A DNA stretch of 64,000 bases from Bacillus mycoides (GTDB lineage: Bacteria > Bacillota > Bacilli > Bacillales > Bacillaceae_G), in NCBI RefSeq assembly GCF_018742245.1, contig NZ_CP036132.1, forward strand, positions 5,017,001-5,081,000. Direction: 5' to 3'. Positions 7,990 to 16,394 of the stretch are shown one piece after another. Each line of letters opens with the position of its first letter. The stretch's first letter is position 1. Position numbers and translations under genes: made by a program. Under the pieces are notes generated by a model that was not told where the DNA came from, searched no databases, and saw only the letters and a program-made list of their open reading frames with translations.

Positions 7990-9561
7990 TCATAATGGTA
8001 CATTTACTTTTACACTTGTTCTTTTCTTATCACTTACAATTTTAATTGTTCCACCAACTAATTCTACTCTTTCACGCATCATAGTCATACCAAGCGATTT
8101 CTTCTCTTTTATATCCTTTTCTTCAAAGCCGTTTCCTTGATCGATTATTTCTAATGATACATTTTTCTCCGTCACCTTGAAATAAATCGTCGCTTCTCGT
8201 ACATTCGCATGCTTACTTACGTTATTTAAAGATTCTTGTCCAATTCGCCATAGCGCTTCCTCTACTACGCGTGGCAAATCACGAACACCAGTAACCTGTT
8301 CCCGAATTTTCAATCCCAAACTTTCGCCATATTGCTTTAGAGCTGGTAATAACCCCTTCTCTAATCCTGCCGGACGAAGCTGCCAAATCAAGGTCCTCAT
8401 TTCTTTCAAAGCACCTTGCGCTAGTTCACGCATCTCATACAAAGAACTATCTACCTTTTCATTTTGGCCTTTTAAAACAGCTTCAGCACCCTTTGTCATA
8501 AAAGTTAATGAAAATAATTTTTGTGAAACTGAGTCATGTAAATCTCTTGCTAACCGATTTCTTTCTTCCATCCGTACAAGTTCACGGCGTTGCACATTTA
8601 ATCTTAAATTCTCTATTATTAACGAAATATGATTCGATAGAGCTTGCATTACATCTATTGTATTAACATCAAACTCTCCATTATTTGAACTAACACACAA
8701 GACACCAAACATATGACTTTGAATATGTATTGGCGTAGCGATAACGGCCCTATTTGGATGTACAATATGACCAATTTGACGTTTTAATAAAACAGGCTCA
8801 TCTTTTTCTAATGCCTTCTTTGCTGCTTCTTTCACATCGTCCTGTAACTCTTCCTGACCATAAGACGCTCGCAAAGATAATTCTGTTTCTTCTCTAATAA
8901 AAAACGCCACTTGATTCCATTGAAATACTTCACCCACGTGATTTACCACCTTCTCAGGTAATACATTAAACTTATGAATCGTTTTTAACGCTTGAATAAA
9001 ACGTTCCAATTTCACATAATAATGTGCTCTTCGTTTTTCATTTTCATATAATTTGGTTCGCTTTAAAGCCGTCCCGATTTGAAAAGCAACGGATTGGAGC
9101 AAAACCAATTCTTCTTCTGAAAAATGTGTTTTACCTGGGCTTGCAACATTTAATACCCCGATTTTTTCCCCTCCGGCCTTTAAAGGAACCGTAGCATGAT
9201 GAAGAATTCCTTCCGTATCTCCCCAATTATATTCAATTGCATTATTAATTCTTTTACATTCAATAATATTAACCGCGCGCTCTAGCTTCCCATCTACAAA
9301 ACCACGTAAACACCAACACTCACCTTCACACATTGGGCGTTTATTTTCATATGTAAGTGCCTCTGGTAACTGATAATCAATTAACTTTGTATACCTCCCA
9401 TTTTCATCCGCAAGAAAAATCCATCCTGTCGTTAAACCTGTTACACTTAGTAATTTTTCTAGGACCGCTTGCAATACATGGTAGGTATCATTTGATGTAT
9501 TTAGCGTTTCTGCAATTTCTTTTAATATAACTAATTCATTTGTACGATTATCTCGAAACAT
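7990..9561 (-). CDS. GAF-domain sensor histidine kinase (YhcY/AirS-like), probable redox sensor
   Basis: Soluble kinase of 523 residues with no membrane segment. It has two GAF domains (about 20-165 and 195-320), a HisKA_3 dimerisation domain with the phosphoacceptor His342 in RDLHDSVSQ, and an HATPase_c domain (NVSKHANV N-box, DQGNGF G-box). The first GAF carries a cysteine cluster C78-x3-C82-x-C84-x17-C102. S. aureus AirS binds a [2Fe-2S] cluster through four GAF cysteines, so an oxygen or redox-sensing cluster is inferred here. It is the first gene of a two-gene operon with the NarL-type regulator. Confidence 0.92.
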   Translation of the reverse strand: MFRDNRTNELVILKEIAETLNTSNDTYHVLQAVLEKLLSVTGLTTGWIFLADENGRYTKLIDYQLPEALTYENKRPMCEGECWCLRGFVDGKLERAVNIIECKRINNAIEYNWGDTEGILHHATVPLKAGGEKIGVLNVASPGKTHFSEEELVLLQSVAFQIGTALKRTKLYENEKRRAHYYVKLERFIQALKTIHKFNVLPEKVVNHVGEVFQWNQVAFFIREETELSLRASYGQEELQDDVKEAAKKALEKDEPVLLKRQIGHIVHPNRAVIATPIHIQSHMFGVLCVSSNNGEFDVNTIDVMQALSNHISLIIENLRLNVQRRELVRMEERNRLARDLHDSVSQKLFSLTFMTKGAEAVLKGQNEKVDSSLYEMRELAQGALKEMRTLIWQLRPAGLEKGLLPALKQYGESLGLKIREQVTGVRDLPRVVEEALWRIGQESLNNVSKHANVREATIYFKVTEKNVSLEIIDQGNGFEEKDIKEKKSLGMTMMRERVELVGGTIKIVSDKKRTSVKVNVPL

Positions 9562-9640
9562 ATCAAGTCTCCTACATACAAGATTTTAAATCGCTTCTCA
9601 AGTAAATCATCTACTTTTCACTTTGTACTTATTCGTAACA

Positions 9641-9676
9641 TTGATATAATAGTGAAAACATAGTTTTCATTATATC
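9641..9676. promoter_or_regulatory. Inverted repeat over the pdxK -10 region
   Basis: TGATATAAT, three extra bases, TGAAAAC (9642-9658), then ATA, then GTTTTCATTATATCA. The left arm contains a TATAAT (9645-9650) that could be the pdxK -10. This could be an operator or a leader hairpin; I cannot tell which. The right-arm ATTATATCA ends shortly before the GAGGGGG Shine-Dalgarno. Confidence 0.45.
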
Positions 9677-9695
9677 ACTTGAGGGGGCTTTCATA

Positions 9696-10520
9696 ATGAC
9701 ATTAAATAAGGCACTTACAATCGCTGGTTCTGACACAAGTGGCGGTGCTGGTATACAAGCAGATTTAAAAACATTCCAAGAACTTGGCGTATATGGAATG
9801 ACATCTCTTACAACAATCGTAACAATGGACCCACATAACGGTTGGGCACATAACGTATTCCCAATTGCGGCTTCTACATTAAAACCACAATTAGAAACAA
9901 CAATTGAAGGTGTTGGCGTAGATGCTTTAAAAACAGGTATGCTTGGATCAGTAGAAATTATCGAAATGGTTGCAGAAACAATTGAAAAGCACAATTTCGA
10001 AAATGTAGTAGTTGATCCTGTTATGGTATGTAAAGGAGCTGACGAAGCATTACATCCTGAAACGAATGATTGCTTACGTGACGTTCTTGTCCCAAAAGCA
10101 TTAGTTGTAACGCCAAACTTATTTGAAGCATATCAATTAAGTGGTGTGAAAATTAATTCTCTTGACGACATGAAAGAAGCTGCAAAAAAAATCCACGCTT
10201 TAGGTGCTAAATACGTACTGATTAAAGGTGGTAGCAAACTAGGCACAGAAACTGCTATTGATGTGTTATATGACGGCGAAACATTCGATCTTCTAGAATC
10301 AGAAAAGATCGATACGACAAATACACACGGTGCAGGTTGTACATATTCTGCTGCAATTACAGCAGAACTTGCAAAAGGAAAAACTGTGAAAGAAGCAGTA
10401 AAAACCGCGAAAGAATTCATCACAGCTGCAATTCGTCATTCATTTAAGATCAACGAATACGTAGGACCAACACATCACGGTGCATATCGCAAATTCGTTG
10501 CACCGAAAGAACTTGTCTAA
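9696..10520 (+). CDS. pdxK: Pyridoxine/pyridoxal/pyridoxamine kinase (also HMP kinase-like)
   Basis: Ribokinase-fold kinase of the ThiD/PdxK group that phosphorylates B6 vitamers. The 274 residues begin KALTIAGSDTSGGAGIQADLKTF, and the kinase C-terminal motif is DTTNTHGAGCTYSAA with the anion-hole GAGC. Sequence and length match B. subtilis PdxK (YwdB) closer than ThiD, including the Cys of HGAGCT that is catalytic in that enzyme. The ATG follows GAGGGGG. It stands alone between the AirS-like operon (divergent) and the diguanylate cyclase (convergent). Confidence 0.9.
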   Translation: MTLNKALTIAGSDTSGGAGIQADLKTFQELGVYGMTSLTTIVTMDPHNGWAHNVFPIAASTLKPQLETTIEGVGVDALKTGMLGSVEIIEMVAETIEKHNFENVVVDPVMVCKGADEALHPETNDCLRDVLVPKALVVTPNLFEAYQLSGVKINSLDDMKEAAKKIHALGAKYVLIKGGSKLGTETAIDVLYDGETFDLLESEKIDTTNTHGAGCTYSAAITAELAKGKTVKEAVKTAKEFITAAIRHSFKINEYVGPTHHGAYRKFVAPKELV

Positions 10521-10556
10521 CATAACGCTTTTTATTAATAAATTTAAAAATAGATT

Positions 10557-10591
10557 AAAACCCACAGAACATTTATTGTTCTGTGGGTTTT
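10557..10591. terminator. Bidirectional terminator
   Basis: Perfect 14-bp stem AAAACCCACAGAAC / GTTCTGTGGGTTTT with a 7-base loop, between convergent pdxK and the GGDEF gene. Confidence 0.92.
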
Positions 10592-10631
10592 AATTATTTT
10601 GCAGAAATGTTTTAAAGTACTCCCCGAATCC

Positions 10632-11687
10632 CTATGATGCTGAACTAACCTTGTTTCTACCATTTCTTTTTGAATAATATAATGCATCATCCGCTGATTG
10701 AATAAATTGATCAGGTGATTTTTTATACTCTGAAATTCCGACAGAAATTGTGATTTTAATTTTTTTTCCATTTTTCAGTTGGAATGAATGATTTTCAACG
10801 GCTAGTCGAATTTGTTCCCCTATACGAGTTCCAAATGCTAATCTCTTTTTTGGTAACAACAGAGCAAACTCTTCGCCACCCTTTCGAAAGACTAAATTTG
10901 GGAATGGTGCATTCTCTAACAAAATACGCCCCACTTGTTTTAATACCTCATCCCCAGCAGGATGTCCATACGTATCATTTACATACTTAAAGTGATCAAT
11001 ATCGATAAGTAATAAACAAAGTGAATCATTTTTCATATACTTGTTACCAATATGGCGATTCATCTCTAAATCAAACTGCCTTACATTTCCTAGATTCGTT
11101 AATGCATCTATCGTTGCATAATGCTTCATCTTTTGAAACAATTCATTGGATTGCAATACGTAACTTGCACTTACAAATGTGATGTATGCTGCTACAATAC
11201 AACAAACTAAATATAATACCACTACATATATATCCTTAAATAAAATATAGAGTGGTAGTATTAAAATAGACAAACTGTACACGTTAAACCATATCCATTT
11301 TGTAAATATAGAAATCTTCATCCGCCAAATGAGGGTAACGCCAATCCCTATTGCCACGATAGTATATCCGGCCAATTCAGAGGCTAAAGAGTACTCAGTA
11401 AAAATTATCCGAGTTATTAAAATGATCATAACTGTTATACTACTAGCTATTGGGCCACCAATTATAACTGCCAAAATAACTGCTAAATAACGTAAATCCA
11501 ACATAATATTTTCAATATGTACACCAAAATGCATCAATAATATACTTAATATTCCAGTTAAAATACCGACCAAACATTTCTGCCAAAAAGAGAACCCTTC
11601 TTTTAACGGCTTATCTCTTAAAAGCTGAGCACCTACAAAGATAAAGGAAAGAATGATTGTCATATTTACAAATAGATCTCTGAACAT
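10632..11687 (-). CDS. Membrane-bound diguanylate cyclase (5TMR-LYT sensor + GGDEF)
   Basis: Protein of 351 residues predicted to make c-di-GMP. The N-terminal 185 residues carry about six membrane segments and resemble the 5TMR-LYT input domain of LytS-type proteins (LDLRYLAVILAVIIGGPIASSI). The C-terminal GGDEF domain (about 190-347) has DALTNLGNVRQFD, DIDHFKYVNDTYGHPAGDEVL and an intact active-site loop RKGGEEFALLLP. No RxxD inhibitory site is present five residues before GGEEF, so product feedback is probably absent. The input signal is unknown. It is the only GGDEF cyclase in the window and could feed PelD at 51016, but nothing in the sequence ties the two. Confidence 0.9.
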   Translation of the reverse strand: MFRDLFVNMTIILSFIFVGAQLLRDKPLKEGFSFWQKCLVGILTGILSILLMHFGVHIENIMLDLRYLAVILAVIIGGPIASSITVMIILITRIIFTEYSLASELAGYTIVAIGIGVTLIWRMKISIFTKWIWFNVYSLSILILPLYILFKDIYVVVLYLVCCIVAAYITFVSASYVLQSNELFQKMKHYATIDALTNLGNVRQFDLEMNRHIGNKYMKNDSLCLLLIDIDHFKYVNDTYGHPAGDEVLKQVGRILLENAPFPNLVFRKGGEEFALLLPKKRLAFGTRIGEQIRLAVENHSFQLKNGKKIKITISVGISEYKKSPDQFIQSADDALYYSKRNGRNKVSSAS

Positions 11688-11781
11688 AAAATAATCTCCC
11701 TACTTTTTCTTTTCCATCTATCACTTTCTATATGTTATTGTATTACGAAATACCTATAATTCCCAAACTTTTTTATTTTAT

Positions 11782-11797
11782 TGTTCCACGTGGAACA
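11782..11797. other. parS: parS site (ParB/Spo0J binding)
   Basis: TGTTCCACGTGGAACA is a perfect 16-base palindrome fitting the general chromosomal parS consensus TGTTNCACGTGNAACA. It differs from the B. subtilis optimum only by a symmetric T/A to C/G change. It lies between the GGDEF gene and the cstA-operon terminator, outside coding sequence. Confidence 0.85.
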
Positions 11798-11817
11798 GCA
11801 AAAAGCAAAATAAAAAA

Positions 11818-11837
11818 GGAGACGAAATTTCGTCCCC
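11818..11837 (-). terminator. Terminator of the cstA operon
   Basis: Minus strand: GGGGACGAAA / TTTCGTCTCC (one mismatch, no separate loop beyond the centre), followed by TTTTTTATTTTG. It begins just after the stop of the small YbdD/YjiX-like gene. Confidence 0.85.
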
Positions 11838-11841
11838 TCCA

Positions 11842-12045
11842 TTAACAACATCGCGATATCTTTCCGCCTTTTGCATTAAATCTAGCTTCTTGTGCCTCAG
11901 CAAAAAATTGCTTTTGACATAGAATTTTCTCTTCTGGATGATGTACTTTCATGTGATTTACATACGTTTCATAACTTGGAACTCCAACAAGTAAACTAAT
12001 AAATTGCTTTCTCTTTCCCCATACGTTCCGTAAATTTTTAAGCAT
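11842..12045 (-). CDS. YbdD/YjiX-family small protein
   Basis: Small protein of 67 residues (MLKNLRNVWGKRKQ...) of the family that accompanies CstA-type carriers; in E. coli ybdD follows cstA and yjiX follows btsT. The conserved core LVGVPSYETYVNHMKVHHPEE is clear. The C-terminus has Cys-Cys (ISRCC) as its last residues. The start at 12045 is chosen because GAGGAAC lies five bases before it; the longer frame starting at 12066 has poor spacing. It overlaps cstA by eight bases, so the two are translationally coupled. It may assist carrier assembly, but its function is not established. Confidence 0.85.
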   Translation of the reverse strand: MLKNLRNVWGKRKQFISLLVGVPSYETYVNHMKVHHPEEKILCQKQFFAEAQEARFNAKGGKISRCC

Positions 12046-14128
12046 AGTTCCTCGACTCACTTTCATCCCTTGGAATATATGGTGCCTCTTTTAACGGCAT
12101 CGGCTTATTTCTTAATACTTGAATCCAAATTCGAAGTGCAGAAATTAATACAGCGATTACAACTATCATAAAAATTCCACAAAGCGCTGCATCAATATAG
12201 TCATTCAAAATAATTTGTTTCATTTGCGCAAAATTTTTAGCTGGAGCTAATACCTTCCCATCATCTAATGCTCCCTGGAATACTTTCGCATGTGATAGAA
12301 ATCCTATTTTGGGATTTTCATGAAATAGCTTTTGATAACCTGCTGTCATTGTTACAATAAGCAATCCGACAGTTGGAATAAGTGTCACCCAAACATATGC
12401 CTTTTTTCCCATTTTGAACAAGATTGTCGTTCCAAGTAATAATGCAATACCTGCTAACATTTGGTTTGCAATACCGAAAAGTGGCCATAATGTATTAATT
12501 CCACCAAGCGGATCTATTACCCCTTGGTATAAGAAATACCCCCATCCTAGTACACATAGTGTTGTAGCTATCACATTTGCTAATGTTGAATCTGTTTTCG
12601 CAAACGGCTTATATACATGACCTAAAATGTCTTGAATCATAAATCGCCCTACGCGTGTTCCCGCATCAATCGTTGTTAAAATAAATAGTGCTTCAAAAAG
12701 AATAGCAAAATGGTACCAAAATGCCATCATCGCCGTTCCGCCCATTACTTGCGAAAATATATAAGCCATACCAATTGCTAATGTGGGTGCACCACCTGTA
12801 CGTGATAAAATGGTCTGTTCTCCGACATTAACAGCAAGATCTTTTAATTCATTCGGTGTAATAGCAAATCCCCATGAAGAAATAACTTGAGCTGCCTGCG
12901 ATACATCCGTGCCGATAAGTGCTGCAGGACTATTAATTGCAAAATAAGTTCCTGGTGTTAATACACAAGCTGCAATCATTGCCATCGCTGCTACAAACGA
13001 TTCCATTAACATTGCTCCATAACCGATTGGCTTTGCGTGGCCTTCTTGTTCAATCATTTTTGGCGTCGTACCAGATGAAACGAGAGCATGGAATCCAGAC
13101 ACTGCACCACAGGCAATCGTAATAAATAAGAACGGGAATAAATTGCCGGAGAAAACAGGACCTGTCCCGTCGATAAATTGCGAAACTGCTGGCATTTTTA
13201 AATCTGGTGCTACAACTAAAATACCGATTGCTAACCCAAGTATCGTCCCTATTTTTAAAAATGTACTTAAATAATCACGTGGTGCTAATAACATCCAAAC
13301 CGGTAATGCCGATGCAATAAATCCATATACAATAAGCATAATAGCAATTGTCTCACCACTAAAAGTAAACATACTTGCAAGCGTTGGATTTTCTGCTACA
13401 TATTGTCCTCCAATAAGAGATAAGATTAGCAGAACAATACCGATTACTGATCCTTCTCCTACTCGCCCTGGCCTAATGTAACGCATGTAAACTCCCATTA
13501 AAATAGCAATTGGAATCGTTGCTGCGATTGTAAACATTCCCCATGGGCTTCCAACAAGCGCCTTCACAACTACTAAAGCTAATACCGCTAATAAAATGAT
13601 CATAATACCTAAAATACCAATCATTGCAATTAATCCTGTAACAGGACCAATCTCATCTTTAATCATTTCTCCTAATGATTTACCATTACGTCTCATTGAA
13701 GCAAATAAAATTACAAAATCCTGTACAGCTCCAGCAATAACTACCCCAACAATAATCCAAATTGTCCCAGGTAAATACCCCATCTGCGCCGCCAAAATCG
13801 GTCCTACTAAAGGACCAGCCCCTGCAATCGCTGCAAAGTGATGTCCGAATAAAACCCATTTATTTGTCGGAACATAATCCTTGCCATCGTTTAACGTATG
13901 AGCAGGTGTTTGTCTATTATTATCTAGACCAAAAACTTTCCTCGCTATAAATCTACTATAAAAGCGATACGCAATCGCATACACTGATACAGCAGCAACT
14001 AATAGCCATACAGCATTAATTGTCTCACCTTGCGATAACGCTATTACACCAAAAGCAGATGCTCCTAGCGCTGCAATAACTCCCCAAAGTAAAATTGACT
14101 TCAATATTTTCACATACAATCCCCCCAT
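12038..14128 (-). CDS. cstA: CstA-family carbon-starvation / peptide or pyruvate carrier
   Basis: Integral membrane carrier of about 690 residues with many hydrophobic helices. Family signatures are VLFGHHFAAIAGAGPLVGPILAAQMG near residue 95 and SGTTPKMIEQEGHAKPIGYGAMLMESFVA near 350-380. E. coli relatives CstA and BtsT transport peptides and pyruvate. The start is ambiguous: the frame opens with an ATG at 14128 that overlaps a G-run, while a GTG at 14113 (VKILKS) has GGGGGG seven bases upstream and is likelier. It lies downstream of an orphan LytTR regulator and is coupled to the small YbdD-like gene. Confidence 0.92.
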   Translation of the reverse strand: MGGLYVKILKSILLWGVIAALGASAFGVIALSQGETINAVWLLVAAVSVYAIAYRFYSRFIARKVFGLDNNRQTPAHTLNDGKDYVPTNKWVLFGHHFAAIAGAGPLVGPILAAQMGYLPGTIWIIVGVVIAGAVQDFVILFASMRRNGKSLGEMIKDEIGPVTGLIAMIGILGIMIILLAVLALVVVKALVGSPWGMFTIAATIPIAILMGVYMRYIRPGRVGEGSVIGIVLLILSLIGGQYVAENPTLASMFTFSGETIAIMLIVYGFIASALPVWMLLAPRDYLSTFLKIGTILGLAIGILVVAPDLKMPAVSQFIDGTGPVFSGNLFPFLFITIACGAVSGFHALVSSGTTPKMIEQEGHAKPIGYGAMLMESFVAAMAMIAACVLTPGTYFAINSPAALIGTDVSQAAQVISSWGFAITPNELKDLAVNVGEQTILSRTGGAPTLAIGMAYIFSQVMGGTAMMAFWYHFAILFEALFILTTIDAGTRVGRFMIQDILGHVYKPFAKTDSTLANVIATTLCVLGWGYFLYQGVIDPLGGINTLWPLFGIANQMLAGIALLLGTTILFKMGKKAYVWVTLIPTVGLLIVTMTAGYQKLFHENPKIGFLSHAKVFQGALDDGKVLAPAKNFAQMKQIILNDYIDAALCGIFMIVVIAVLISALRIWIQVLRNKPMPLKEAPYIPRDESESRNYA

Positions 14129-14235
14129 TACTACTTCTTAGTGGAGATTGTACTAAATTTTCTGAATACTTAACTTAAATCCTCCTTATCATGAAGGATT
14201 TTTAGATTATCATGTTGAAATTCTCTCATTACTTG

Positions 14236-14952
14236 TCACAGTTCAATTTTATTTCGAAGTCGTTTTACATAATTGCGGCTTACTGGAATCGGTTGCTCAT
14301 CGTACCTGTCTAAATGCAAATTATACGTGCCATTATAATAAGGTTTCAGTTCTTGTACATACGACATATTAATTAAATAGCTTTTATGTACACGTAAAAA
14401 ATCATATGCATTTAGTTTATTTTCTAATTCTTGGAGTGTATATGTTGAAATATACTGATTATTCGTTGTATAAATTGAAACGGTTTTGTTTTCCTTATTT
14501 TTACTTACATATACAATATCTTCTGGGAAAATATATCTAATCCCCTCATGGCCTTCTATCGGCAATTTACGCAAATGACTCTTTGCTTTCTCACCTTGTT
14601 CTTTCCCCATTTTATATAAAATGAACTGTAAATCTTCTTCACGAAATGGTCGTAATAAATAATAAAATGCTTGGAAACGAAAAGCTGTAATTGCCTCTTC
14701 TATATCCTCACCAATAAAAATAAATTTCGTATAACAATTCACTTCTCGTAACAAACTCGAATATTCAAAACCAGTACCATCCATTAATTGCGAATTTAAA
14801 AAAACAAAATCAGGTGTATGTTTTTTCATTATTAGCAAAGATTCTGTTCCAGTTTCCGCTTCAAAACATTCTACATTTCGAATGTTTTCAGTAAAGTTCT
14901 CAACTAATTTTCTTCGCTCTTCTGTTTCTCCCATGATAAGTAAGATTTTCAT
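14236..14952 (-). CDS. LytTR-family regulator with degenerate receiver
   Basis: Protein of 238 residues with an N-terminal CheY-like domain and a C-terminal LytTR DNA-binding domain (about 133-236; RVHKSYLINMSYVQELKPYYNG). The receiver looks unphosphorylatable. The acidic pair after the first strand is replaced (LLIMGETEE), the phosphoacceptor position 53 is Asn (FVFLNSQLMDG), and the conserved Lys of the KPF motif is Arg (YYLLRPF). No histidine kinase gene is adjacent. It sits 107 bases upstream of cstA on the same strand. LytTR proteins control CstA-type carriers in E. coli (BtsR/btsT), so control of cstA is the natural inference. Confidence 0.88.
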   Translation of the reverse strand: MKILLIMGETEERRKLVENFTENIRNVECFEAETGTESLLIMKKHTPDFVFLNSQLMDGTGFEYSSLLREVNCYTKFIFIGEDIEEAITAFRFQAFYYLLRPFREEDLQFILYKMGKEQGEKAKSHLRKLPIEGHEGIRYIFPEDIVYVSKNKENKTVSIYTTNNQYISTYTLQELENKLNAYDFLRVHKSYLINMSYVQELKPYYNGTYNLHLDRYDEQPIPVSRNYVKRLRNKIEL

Positions 14953-15061
14953 TTATCCAGCCACCTAATTCCTTTGTCCATACGTCTTGTTGTATACATT
15001 CGCTTTAGTAAGAAACAATCCCTTTTTCTTACTATACCATTATTTATCTAAAAAAACAGAA

Positions 15062-15089
15062 AAAAGGAAACCGCTTTGGTTCCCCTTTT
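15062..15089 (-). terminator. Terminator downstream of niaP
   Basis: Minus strand: AAAAGGGGAACC, AAAGC loop, GGTTTCCTTTT, then TTCTGTTTTTTT. It is separated from the niaP stop codon by a bcr1-like repeat. Confidence 0.85.
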
Positions 15090-15091
15090 CT

Positions 15092-15165
15092 TTTATCCCG
15101 ATTGGTGCGGGCTAACAATCAGTGGTTGATGGACAAAACACCCACTGATTAAAGTTTCACTTTAT
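15092..15165 (-). repeat. bcr1-like repeat, copy 1, abutting the niaP stop codon
   Basis: Minus strand reading ATAAAGTGAAACTTTAATC, then a stem around CAGTGGGTG...CAACCACTG, TTAGCCCGC...GCGGG and a closing ATAAA. TTTAT occurs at both ends (15092-15096 and 15161-15165), consistent with the TTTAT duplication I recall for bcr1 of the B. cereus group. The niaP stop codon (TTA at 15162-15164 on plus) lies inside one TTTAT. Related copies are at 24078 and 49670. Confidence 0.7.
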
Positions 15166-16361
15166 ACTAATTCCCTCTGTTTCGTTTCTTGACCAAGTAT
15201 AATGACAGCAAGTGCCCCAATTAAAATTGATCCACAGAAAATCGTAAATATTAGCGATAGTGACGCTTGTGAAGCAACTAAATACCCTACTAATAGTGGT
15301 CCAAGAATACCACCAATACGTCCAAATGCCGCTGCCATTCCTGCACCTGTACCGCGAATAGTTGTTGGATACTGTTCCGGTGTATAAGCGTATAATGCAC
15401 CCCAAGCACCTAAATTAAAGAAGGATAGTAACATACCCGCCACTATTAATGCTGTTAATGAATCCGCAATTCCGAACACATAAGCACTACATGCTGTACC
15501 AATTAAATACGTAACCAATACAAATTTGCGACCAAGACGTTCAATAAACCATGCAGCTGTGAAATATCCTGGAAGTTGAGCTAAAGTCATAATAAGTACG
15601 TACTGAAAACTTTTTATTAAACTAAAGCCTTTTAGTACCATTACACTAGGTAACCAAAGGAACATTCCATAATAGGAAAAGACAACACAAAACCATAGAA
15701 TCCATAACATAATTGTTGCTTTACGATATTCTCCAGACCAAACCGATTTTATATTTTCAATAACAGATGGCCTTTTTTCAACCTTTTGGAACCTTGGAGA
15801 ATCGGGTAAATTCCATCTTAAATATAAAGCATATAACGCTGGAACTGCACTTAATACCATAGCAACTTCCCAACCGTATTTAGGAATAACAAAATATGAG
15901 ATAAGAGCTGCGATTAACCAACCACCAGCCCAAAAGCTTTCTAATAGTACAACTATTTTCCCACGTTCGTGCGCTTCAACACTCTCCGATACAAGGGTAG
16001 ATGCAACTGGAAGTTCCCCGCCAAGTCCCATACCAATTAAAAAGCGTAAAACGAGGAACATCGCGAGTGTCGTCGTTAAAGCCGTTAAGCCACTACCGAT
16101 AGAAAATAGTAATAATGTAATAATAAAGACCGATTTCCGTCCTATTTTATCTGATAGTATCCCAAAAATGAGCGCCCCTACAGCCATACCAATTGAGTTA
16201 ATACTACCTATCCAACCCATCTCTTGAGTACTTAATCCCCACTCTTTTTGCAACGCCACTATTACAAATGAAAGCATTCCAACATCCATTGCGTCAAATA
16301 GCCAGCCAAGTCCAGCTATACCAAGTAGCTTTCGCTTCGAAATTTCTTTTACCTTGCTCAC
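15162..16361 (-). CDS. niaP: Niacin (nicotinate/nicotinamide) transporter, MFS
   Basis: Twelve-helix major-facilitator carrier of 399 residues that is closely similar to B. subtilis NiaP (YceI): GLGWLFDAMDVGMLSF at the N-terminus, DKIGRKS between helices 2 and 3, RFLIGMGLGGELPVASTLVSE, FSYYGMFLWLPSVM and YTPEQYPTTIRGTG. It takes up niacin for NAD synthesis. The start is GTG at 16361 with AGGAGG seven bases upstream. A candidate NiaR operator lies immediately upstream (16375-16394). A bcr1-like repeat begins at the stop codon. Confidence 0.9.
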   Translation of the reverse strand: MSKVKEISKRKLLGIAGLGWLFDAMDVGMLSFVIVALQKEWGLSTQEMGWIGSINSIGMAVGALIFGILSDKIGRKSVFIITLLLFSIGSGLTALTTTLAMFLVLRFLIGMGLGGELPVASTLVSESVEAHERGKIVVLLESFWAGGWLIAALISYFVIPKYGWEVAMVLSAVPALYALYLRWNLPDSPRFQKVEKRPSVIENIKSVWSGEYRKATIMLWILWFCVVFSYYGMFLWLPSVMVLKGFSLIKSFQYVLIMTLAQLPGYFTAAWFIERLGRKFVLVTYLIGTACSAYVFGIADSLTALIVAGMLLSFFNLGAWGALYAYTPEQYPTTIRGTGAGMAAAFGRIGGILGPLLVGYLVASQASLSLIFTIFCGSILIGALAVIILGQETKQRELV

Positions 16362-16374
16362 AAGAAGTCCTCCT

Positions 16375-16394
16375 TACACAGGTGTCTTTACACA
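16375..16394. promoter_or_regulatory. Candidate NiaR operator in front of niaP
   Basis: TACACAGGTGTCTTTACACA lies directly upstream of the niaP Shine-Dalgarno. The paired ACAGGTGT/GTGTA blocks resemble the niacin-repressor (NiaR/YrxA) sites described for Bacillus, from memory. A second, weaker TTACA...TGTGTA block follows at 16400-16412. Confidence 0.5.

Noticed and set aside
14177..14203. AAATCCT/AGGATTT hairpin between the LytTR gene and cstA as a terminator.
   Set aside because: The stem is only seven pairs with a long loop and no T-run on the minus strand. It does not separate the two genes convincingly.
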